Origin: Hyphomicrobiales bacterium
GTDB lineage: Bacteria; Pseudomonadota; Alphaproteobacteria; Rhizobiales; Xanthobacteraceae
Length of the DNA: 5,131 bases
Direction: 5' to 3'
Assembly: GCA_021730825.1 (NCBI GenBank)
Contig: JAKFYO010000320.1
Span: forward strand, 1 to 5,131
This document shows, one piece after another, positions 1 to 4,102 of the stretch; positions within the stretch are counted from its first letter, which is position 1; each line of letters starts with the position of its first letter. A model generated the notes under the pieces. That model was not told where the DNA came from. It did no database searches and saw only the letters and a list, made by a program, of their open reading frames with translations. A program made the translations under genes and the position numbers.

Positions 1-102
1 GACTCGGGCTACGGCCGCTTCGGCGGACGCGCGGGCATCAACGAGTTCACCGAGCTGCGCTGGATGACCATCATGACCGGGCATCCGCATTATCCGATCT
101 GA
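1..102 (+). CDS. Aldehyde dehydrogenase, C-terminal fragment (5' end outside window)
   Basis: The first 33 codons read in frame 1 to a TGA at 100-102. The peptide contains SGYGRFGGRAGINEFTELRW and ends in HYPI. This resembles the C-terminal end of NAD(P)-dependent aldehyde dehydrogenases of the benzaldehyde, salicylaldehyde and vanillin dehydrogenase type, where a G-(F/Y)-GRFGG-(K/R)-AGI-EFTELRW segment lies next to the oligomerisation strand. The family oxidises aldehydes to carboxylic acids in the cytosol. The catalytic Cys and Glu and the NAD-binding domain lie upstream of the window, so substrate cannot be judged. The gene is closed by the intrinsic terminator at 127-156 and is convergent with the DedA gene. 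The family assignment comes from recognising a short tail and is fairly but not fully secure. Confidence 0.78.
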   Translation, partial: DSGYGRFGGRAGINEFTELRWMTIMTGHPHYPI

Positions 103-126
103 TTTTCACCCAGACCGAATATGAAG

Positions 127-156
127 CGGGCGGGGATTTTCCCGCCCGTTTTCGTT
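127..156 (+). terminator. Rho-independent terminator after the aldehyde dehydrogenase gene
   Basis: CGGGCGGG (127-134) pairs perfectly with CCCGCCCG (141-148) around the loop GATTTT. The stem is followed by TTTTCGTT (149-156). It starts 24 bp after the dehydrogenase stop codon. On the minus strand the same hairpin is followed by CTTCATATTC, which is not U-rich, so it probably works mainly for plus-strand transcription. Its tail reaches the last base of the convergent DedA stop codon. Confidence 0.85.
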
Positions 157-691
157 AATGCGGAACGTATTTCGAAATGTATTTCAGAAGCCCCCAGCCA
201 GGGGCGAGCAACACGAACGCCCAGACGATTGCCGAGGCGACGTTCGCAAGCTGAAACTTCCATTGCGGTACGGCGAAAACACCAGCAGCCAGCGGCACGA
301 AGGCGCGCAGCGGCCCGGAGAAGCGGCCGATGAAAACGCCCATCGCGCCCCATTTACGCATGAAGTCGTCCGCGCGTTTTGTGAATTCCGGATAGCGCGA
401 CAGCGGCCAATGGTGATGTGCGCTGTCCTTGAAATAATAACCGACGACATAGGAGAGCCAGTCGCCGAGGATGCCGCCAACTACCGCGCCCCACCAGATT
501 GGCCAGAAATTTAAGCCCGCGCCGCCAATCAACCCGCCTATGCCGACCAGCATCACGGTCGCTGGAACAAAAAACGAGACGACGGCGAGCGACTCCGCGA
601 AGCAGAGTGCTGCAACGATGAAAGGTGCCCAGCCCTGATTGGCTTTCGTGAAGGCGACGACTTCTGCGGCAAAACTTTGGAGAAACTGCAT
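155..691 (-). CDS. DedA-family integral membrane protein
   Basis: This 178-residue protein has the DedA (SNARE-associated/VTT) layout. A hydrophobic N-terminal half carries a conserved acidic residue (FAESL, Glu33). GDWLSYVVGYYF follows at about 76-87. The family signature F-IGRF-SGPLRAFVPLAAG lies at about 120-137, with Arg123 and Arg129, and a last membrane segment spans about 147-170. DedA proteins are inner-membrane proteins linked to lipid flipping, membrane potential and drug or envelope-stress tolerance; the exact substrate here is unknown. The ATG at 691 gives the usual compact length and an N terminus (MQFLQSF) typical of the family, but its ribosome-binding site is weak (only GAGAC upstream). 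An in-frame GTG at 730 would add 13 residues. The frame stays open to 919, but that would overlap pdxY and adds non-family sequence. The gene is divergent from pdxY. Confidence 0.88.
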   Translation of the reverse strand: MQFLQSFAAEVVAFTKANQGWAPFIVAALCFAESLAVVSFFVPATVMLVGIGGLIGGAGLNFWPIWWGAVVGGILGDWLSYVVGYYFKDSAHHHWPLSRYPEFTKRADDFMRKWGAMGVFIGRFSGPLRAFVPLAAGVFAVPQWKFQLANVASAIVWAFVLLAPGWGLLKYISKYVPH

Positions 692-781
692 CAGGGCTAA
701 GGTCTCATGAATGTTCGCAGTCTGTTTCACATAATGGCGAGGGAATGAAAATGCCTCGCGCGCTTTTTCGTGAAAGGCGCT
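692..781. promoter_or_regulatory. Divergent intergenic spacer between the DedA gene and pdxY
   Basis: This 90-bp spacer must hold the promoters of both genes. The only -10-like element I can see is CATAAT at 730-735 on the plus strand; shifted by one base, the complement reads CATTAT at 731-736. Neither has a convincing -35 box at 16-18 bp. A 6-bp hairpin (GCGAGG 737-742 with CCTCGC 754-759) lies upstream of pdxY, with a T5 run at 765-769 that is too far from the stem for a normal terminator. No operator can be named. Confidence 0.25.
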
Positions 782-1645
782 ATGTTTCAGGCAATGAACA
801 TCCTCTCCATCCAGTCCCATGTCGCGTATGGTCATGTAGGCAACGCTTCGGCGGCCTTTCCGCTGCAGCGCCTCGGCGCGGAAGTCTGGCCGGTGCATAC
901 GGTTCAGTTCTCGAATCACACCGGCTACGGGGCATGGCGGGGCCAGGTGTTCGGTGCCGATCTTATTCGCGATGTCGTGGCGGGCATCGAAGAACGCGGC
1001 GTACTGCCGAAGTGCGATGGCGTGCTCTCCGGCTATATGGGCGATGCCGCGACCGGCGAAGCGATCGTGGGCGCGGTCAGGAAAGTGAAGGCGGCCAACC
1101 CGAAAGCTCGCTACTGCTGCGATCCGGTGATCGGCGATGTCGGGCGCGGCGTGTTCGTGCGACCCGGCATTCCCGAATTCATGCGCGGCACGGCGGTGCC
1201 TGCGGCGGACGTGATTACGCCGAACCAGTTCGAACTCGACTATCTATCGGGCATCACTACGAGATCGCTATCGGATGCGCTGAAGGCAACAAAGCGTCTG
1301 CATGGCGCGGGTCCGAAATGGATTCTAATCACAAGCCTGCACATCGAAGACACGCCAAAAGATTCGATCGACCTTCTGGTGTCGGGGCCGGACGGCCAGT
1401 TCCGGCTACGCACGCCGCTGCTCGATATCTCCGTTAACGGCGCGGGTGATGCCATCGCCGCACTTTTCTTCTTTCATCTCCTGAAGACCAATTCTTCGGC
1501 GGAAGCGCTTTCGAACGCAGCATCCTCGATCTTCGGTTTGATGAAGCAGACGAAAGACGCGGGCTCTCGTGAAATTCTGCTGATCGAAGCGCAGGATGAA
1601 TTCGTCAATCCGACGCACAAGTTTCGTGCCGAGAAGATCGTCTAA
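782..1645 (+). CDS. pdxY: Pyridoxal kinase PdxY
   Basis: This is a cytosolic ATP-dependent kinase that phosphorylates pyridoxal (and related B6 vitamers) to the 5'-phosphate in the vitamin B6 salvage pathway. The 287-residue product matches E. coli PdxY in length and has the ribokinase-like signature in order. The N-terminal substrate strand [13 protein letters not shown] is at 9-21, the vitamer lid region [10 protein letters not shown] at 41-50, CDAVLSGY-like [10 protein letters not shown] at 78-87, and YCCDPVIGD at 111-119. The anion-hole and catalytic-base motif [11 protein letters not shown] is at 219-229, with Asp223 as the expected base. The ATG at 782 is chosen because AAAGG (773-777) lies just upstream. 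A GTG at 770 and an ATG at 794 are in frame, and 794 gives the tightest family N terminus (MNILSIQSH). The E. coli Cys122 position, by my alignment from memory, is Val124 here. The gene is 8 bp upstream of ppk2. Confidence 0.93.
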   Translation: MFQAMNILSIQSHVAYGHVGNASAAFPLQRLGAEVWPVHTVQFSNHTGYGAWRGQVFGADLIRDVVAGIEERGVLPKCDGVLSGYMGDAATGEAIVGAVRKVKAANPKARYCCDPVIGDVGRGVFVRPGIPEFMRGTAVPAADVITPNQFELDYLSGITTRSLSDALKATKRLHGAGPKWILITSLHIEDTPKDSIDLLVSGPDGQFRLRTPLLDISVNGAGDAIAALFFFHLLKTNSSAEALSNAASSIFGLMKQTKDAGSREILLIEAQDEFVNPTHKFRAEKIV

Positions 1646-1649
1646 GGTG
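1644..1649 (+). promoter_or_regulatory. Ribosome-binding site of ppk2, overlapping the pdxY stop codon
   Basis: AAGGTG at 1644-1649 begins inside the pdxY stop codon TAA (1643-1645). It is placed 4 nt before the ppk2 ATG at 1654, with the AAGG core 6 nt away. The overlap suits translational coupling and supports one transcript for both genes. Confidence 0.7.
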
Positions 1650-1653
1650 AACC

Positions 1654-2541
1654 ATGGCCTATGATCGCGCAAAGATGCTGTCTCAATACCGGATCACTGC
1701 ACCGGATAAATTCCGGCTCAAAGACATGAAGCCGGACGACAGCTTCGGTCTCACCCTTTCCAAGGATGAAGCGAAAGACGAACTGAAGGATGTCGTGAAG
1801 TCGATCGCCGGAAAGCAGGAGATGCTTTACGCGCAGGATCAGTGGTCGCTGCTCGTGATCCTTCAGGCGATGGATGCGGCAGGTAAAGACAGCGTGCTCG
1901 ACAACGTTATGTCCGGCATCAATCCGCAGGGCTGCCAGGTGACTTCGTTCAAGGCGCCGACGTCGCACGAACTCGATCACGACTGGTTGTGGCGCACGAC
2001 GGTTGCGCTGCCGGAACGCGGACGCATCGGTGTCTTCAATCGCTCGTACTACGAGGAAGTGCTGGTCGTGCGCGTGCATCCGGAAATCCTCGGAAAACAG
2101 CGCGTTCCGAAATCGCTGATCGGCAAAGACATCTGGCAGGAACGCTTCGACGACATCCGCGCTTTCGAAAAGCATATGGCGCGGAACGGCACAAAGGTTC
2201 TTAAGTTTTTCCTGAACGTCTCGAAGGAAGAACAGAAGAAGCGCTTTCTCGAGCGGATCGATGAGCCGGACAAAAACTGGAAGTTCAACGCGGGCGATGT
2301 AGGCGAGCGCATGCTTTGGGACAAATACATGGATGCCTATGAGGACATGATCCGTAATACGAGCACGGAGCATTCGCCGTGGTTCGTCGTTCCCGCCGAC
2401 AAGAAATGGTTCACGCGGCTCGTGGTCGCGCATGCGATGGATGAGGCGCTTTCCGGCTTGGGGCTCGCTTATCCGAAGGTGGATGCAGCGGCGCTCGAAG
2501 AGATGAAGAAAGCGCGCGAGATTCTCACGAAAGAGAAGTAG
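1654..2541 (+). CDS. ppk2: Polyphosphate kinase 2 (PPK2) family, class III-like
   Basis: This 295-residue single-domain PPK2 transfers phosphate from inorganic polyphosphate to a nucleotide in the cytosol. The Walker A loop is AMDAAGKDS (72-80, Lys78). The Walker B region is RIGVFNRSYYEEVLVVRVHPE (124-144), and the lid region RFLERIDEPDKNWKF is at 197-211, with DMIRNTSTEHSPWFVVPADKKW at 231-252. FNRS-YE in place of the class I FDRSWYN pattern, the start RLKDMKPDD and the tail STE-(H/Y)-(S/A)PW resemble the Meiothermus/Deinococcus class III enzymes, which phosphorylate both AMP and ADP; I compare these from memory. The nucleotide preference is therefore inferred. It is the second gene of an operon with pdxY, where polyphosphate could support the ATP needed for B6 salvage; that link is speculation. 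No N-terminal extension or second domain is present. Confidence 0.92.
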   Translation: MAYDRAKMLSQYRITAPDKFRLKDMKPDDSFGLTLSKDEAKDELKDVVKSIAGKQEMLYAQDQWSLLVILQAMDAAGKDSVLDNVMSGINPQGCQVTSFKAPTSHELDHDWLWRTTVALPERGRIGVFNRSYYEEVLVVRVHPEILGKQRVPKSLIGKDIWQERFDDIRAFEKHMARNGTKVLKFFLNVSKEEQKKRFLERIDEPDKNWKFNAGDVGERMLWDKYMDAYEDMIRNTSTEHSPWFVVPADKKWFTRLVVAHAMDEALSGLGLAYPKVDAAALEEMKKAREILTKEK

Positions 2542-2544
2542 GAA

Positions 2545-2874
2545 TCAACGATAGCCGTACTTCCTTTTGACCGCGGCAAGTTCGCGGTTCGCGCCCGCCG
2601 CATCGCCTGACGCGCAGACCGCACGTACCGGGCCTAGGTCAGCAGCGACACGCGGGAATACGTTGCGGTCGAGCGAGCCGGTGCCGACGTCGGATGCAAT
2701 CACCTGCTGGAATTGGTTGATGCCACGCGTGCACTCTGCCGGGCCTCTTGCAGGCTCCAGTGAAGCAATCTGCGGATCGGGGGCTACCGGCTGCGGCTGC
2801 GGTGGCGGCTCCGATGTGCTCGCGCAAGCCGCGCAGATAAGCAGTACAGGCAAGCTGAAGAATATGCGTTTCAT
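2545..2874 (-). CDS. Small exported protein, probable lipoprotein, function unknown
   Basis: I do not recognise a named family. The 109-residue product begins with MKR and a hydrophobic stretch (IFFSLPVLLI), followed by CAAC-AS, so Cys17 could be a lipidation site. The -3 residue is Cys14 rather than the usual Leu, which makes the lipobox imperfect. A Pro/Gln-rich linker (22-34) follows, then a compact domain at about 44-109 with two further cysteines (Cys48, Cys87) that could form a disulfide. The segment ECTRGINQFQQVI and the tail AAVKRKYGYR look like short, conserved-hypothetical envelope proteins of Rhizobiales. The ATG at 2874 has AAGG 8 nt upstream and gives the signal sequence; longer versions of the frame add 90 residues of non-family, Arg-rich sequence. 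It converges with ppk2 with 3 bp between stop codons and is divergent from the hydrolase gene. Confidence 0.8.
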   Translation of the reverse strand: MKRIFFSLPVLLICAACASTSEPPPQPQPVAPDPQIASLEPARGPAECTRGINQFQQVIASDVGTGSLDRNVFPRVAADLGPVRAVCASGDAAGANRELAAVKRKYGYR

Positions 2875-2951
2875 CACGGATGCCTTATTGTTCTGTGGTC
2901 CGAATTTGTACTGACATACTTCTTGATGCAATGTTAAGCGACAGGTGACCC
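2875..2951. promoter_or_regulatory. Divergent spacer between the small lipoprotein gene and the hydrolase gene
   Basis: This 77-bp region is AT-richer than its surroundings and must carry both promoters. Possible plus-strand -35 elements are TTGTAC (2906-2911) and CTGACA (2911-2916), but neither has a good -10 box at a normal distance. On the minus strand TACAAA (complement of 2906-2911) resembles a -10 box, again without a clear partner. AGGTGA (2943-2948) is the hydrolase ribosome-binding site. No operator repeat is seen. Confidence 0.25.
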
Positions 2952-3752
2952 ATGCGCACAGCCGTAGTTTTACTCGCTTCCGTCGCGATTTTGTCTGCTT
3001 CTTTTGTTGCGAATGCGGCGGAGCCCACGGTCGAGATTCCATCGCGTAACCAGAAAATCCGCGCCATTCTGCTGAAGCCTGAGAAGCCGGTCGCGAGCGT
3101 GATTCTGCTTGTCGGCGGCCACGGCCAGATGGACATCGCAGCAAACGGCAACATCAAATGGGGGCGGGGCAATCAGCTTATCCGTACGCGCGCGGAATAT
3201 CAGAAGCAGGACTTTGCAGTCTTGGTGCCTGACATTGCGCCGAACTGGAAAGGCGCGGATAGCAAGCCGCAGAACGGGTACCGCTGGCATCCGCAGCACG
3301 GCGCCGATCTCGGCGCGCTGGTCGCTTACATGCGGACGATTGCCGAACCTGTCGTGATCGTCGGCACCAGCCGTGCTGCGGTTTCGACCGGCACGATGCT
3401 GGCTGCGACCGACGGCAAGAACCGGCCTGATTATGTAGTGCTGACGGCCGCGATGCTGATGCCTTCAGGCAATCAGCCGAGTTTTCTTCGCGGGATTCAA
3501 AACAGCAAACAAAAAGCGCAAGTGCCGATGTTCCTGATCGGACACAAGAAGGATCAGTGCGAGTACACGCTGCCGGGATCGATCGAAGCTTTCCGCAAGT
3601 GGCATGGCGGCGAGAAGCTCGACATTCTGTTGCTCGATGGGCCTCAGGGCACCGGCCATCCATGCGAGGCACGGGCTGCGCATGGCTTCATCGGTATCGA
3701 CGATCAGGTTGTGAAGGCCGTCTCGGACTGGATCAAACGGCAAAAGCCCTGA
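2952..3752 (+). CDS. Exported alpha/beta-hydrolase-like protein
   Basis: This 266-residue protein has a clear Sec signal peptide (MRTAVVLLASVAILSASFVANA, cleavage expected after Ala22), so it should act in the periplasm or outside the cell. The mature part reads like an alpha/beta hydrolase. A strand leads into GGHG (55-58, a possible oxyanion-hole loop). VVIVGTSRAA (134-143) follows, with a nucleophile elbow G-T-S-R-A that makes Ser140 the candidate nucleophile. MFLIGHKKDQC (193-203) offers Asp201 as the acid, and GTGHPCEARAAHGF (233-246) offers His236 or His244 as the base. The elbow ends in Ala instead of the common Gly. Cys203 and Cys238 could form a disulfide. The substrate is unknown; an esterase, lipase or dienelactone-hydrolase-like activity is possible. 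The ATG has AGGTGA 3 nt upstream. No recognisable operon partner follows it. Confidence 0.8.
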   Translation: MRTAVVLLASVAILSASFVANAAEPTVEIPSRNQKIRAILLKPEKPVASVILLVGGHGQMDIAANGNIKWGRGNQLIRTRAEYQKQDFAVLVPDIAPNWKGADSKPQNGYRWHPQHGADLGALVAYMRTIAEPVVIVGTSRAAVSTGTMLAATDGKNRPDYVVLTAAMLMPSGNQPSFLRGIQNSKQKAQVPMFLIGHKKDQCEYTLPGSIEAFRKWHGGEKLDILLLDGPQGTGHPCEARAAHGFIGIDDQVVKAVSDWIKRQKP

Positions 3753-3763
3753 CCTATTTTCCG

Positions 3764-3791
3764 GCCGCCTTTCCTTGCGTAAAGTTGCGGC
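3764..3791 (+). other. Imperfect hairpin downstream of the hydrolase gene
   Basis: GCCGC-CTTT (3764-3772) can pair with AAAG (3781-3784) and GCGGC (3787-3791), leaving an 8-nt loop and a 2-nt TT bulge. It lies 11 bp after the hydrolase stop codon, where a terminator would be expected, but no T-run follows on either strand. It may be a 3'-end stabilising stem, a Rho-associated element or chance. Apart from this, I see nothing identifiable between 3753 and 3911; no convincing promoter for leuA can be named. Confidence 0.3.
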
Positions 3792-3911
3792 TTGCCGGAG
3801 CCGAGAAGGGCCGGTAAAACGCCAGCCGTCCGCTTACGGATTGCTAACCGCAAGTCGCCAAGCTGACGTGTGAATCTGCTGATTTGCGAATCAAGAGCAA
3901 AGCCTGACGCC

Positions 3912-4007
3912 ATGACCACTTTCCGCACCACGCGTCTTGCGACCCGGATCGAAGCGATCCCGGGCAATGCTCTTATTCTGGGGCTCCTTCTTCTTCGCCG
4001 CCCCTGA
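3912..4007 (+). CDS. leuL: Leucine-rich leader peptide of leuA (leuL-like)
   Basis: A 31-codon ORF begins at ATG 3912 and ends at TGA 4005-4007, 95 bp before leuA. Its C-terminal part reads ALILGLLLLRRP. Six of the eight codons at 3972-3995 are Leu (CTT, CTG, CTC, CTT, CTT, CTT), followed by two Arg, Pro and stop. Such a run directly upstream of a leucine-biosynthesis gene is the hallmark of a leader whose translation reports on charged tRNA-Leu; the peptide itself is not expected to have a function. The ribosome-binding site is poor. An in-frame GTG at 3870 would add 14 residues. A leaderless transcript starting near the ATG, as known for some alphaproteobacterial leaders, is possible. The symbol is given by function and position, not by homology to the enterobacterial peptide. 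Confidence 0.82.
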   Translation: MTTFRTTRLATRIEAIPGNALILGLLLLRRP

Positions 4008-4065
4008 GGCCGGCTGGGCGCATGCGCCTTGGCACTCAGGGGAACTGACGAGCGAAACCCCGGAG
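3976..4065 (+). promoter_or_regulatory. Putative leucine attenuator RNA upstream of leuA
   Basis: Four segments can form mutually exclusive stems. Segment 1 is TTCTGGGGC (3976-3984, within Leu codons) and segment 2 is GCCCCTGAG (4000-4008, over the leader stop). Segment 3 is CTCAGGGG (4035-4042) and segment 4 is CCCCGGAG (4058-4065). Stem 2:3 is a perfect 8 bp at 4001-4008/4035-4042. It is extended by GCC/GGC past a bulged A and by an inner GGCG-CATG-CGCC hairpin. Stem 3:4 is 7 of 8 bp with one A-G mismatch and a 15-nt loop. Stem 1:2 has 5 continuous bp. A ribosome stalled at the Leu codons would free segment 2 for 2:3; one at the stop codon would cover segment 2 and permit 3:4. No U-tract follows 3:4, so the output may not be intrinsic termination. 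Confidence 0.55.
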
Positions 4066-4080
4066 CGCTAGAAACAGCGC
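4065..4080 (+). other. Small hairpin between the attenuator and the leuA ribosome-binding site
   Basis: GCGCT (4065-4069) pairs with AGCGC (4076-4080) around the loop AGAAAC. It is followed by AAAGCC rather than T residues, so it is not an intrinsic terminator. It shares base 4065 with segment 4 of the attenuator, and it ends 9 nt before the leuA Shine-Dalgarno core. Confidence 0.35.
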
Positions 4081-4089
4081 AAAGCCTAG

Positions 4090-4094
4090 AAGGA
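4090..4094 (+). promoter_or_regulatory. Ribosome-binding site of leuA
   Basis: AAGGA at 4090-4094 lies 8 nt before the ATG at 4103 and fixes the leuA start. The surrounding AGAAGGA (4088-4094) is perfectly complementary to TCCTTCT (3985-3991) in the Leu-codon run of the leader peptide. Confidence 0.75.
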
Positions 4095-4102
4095 ACAGAA
4101 CC

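Noticed and set aside
737..769. Hairpin plus T5 run upstream of pdxY as an intrinsic terminator or attenuator
   Set aside because: The stem is only 6 bp with an 11-nt loop, the T-run is separated from it by 5 nt, and there is no leader peptide or upstream plus-strand gene to terminate.
692..919. Extension of the DedA reading frame upstream to 919 (254 residues)
   Set aside because: It would overlap pdxY by well over 100 bp, and the added residues (charged, non-hydrophobic) do not resemble DedA N termini. The ATG at 691 gives the normal family length.
745..1437. Plus-strand frame overlapping pdxY
   Set aside because: Its Arg-rich product is typical of an off-frame reading of a GC-rich gene; the pdxY frame has all kinase motifs.
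1642..2433. Long minus-strand open frame opposite ppk2
   Set aside because: Its translation has no family features and the plus strand carries an intact PPK2 with all motifs.
2875..3144. Upstream extension of the small lipoprotein gene on the minus strand
   Set aside because: It overlaps the divergent hydrolase gene, adds Arg/Ser-rich sequence and would bury the signal peptide in the middle of the protein.
3753..3911. Promoter or riboswitch for leuA
   Set aside because: Candidate -35 boxes such as TTGCTA at 3841-3846 have no matching -10 element, and no known riboswitch core is recognisable. A promoter must exist but cannot be placed by eye.
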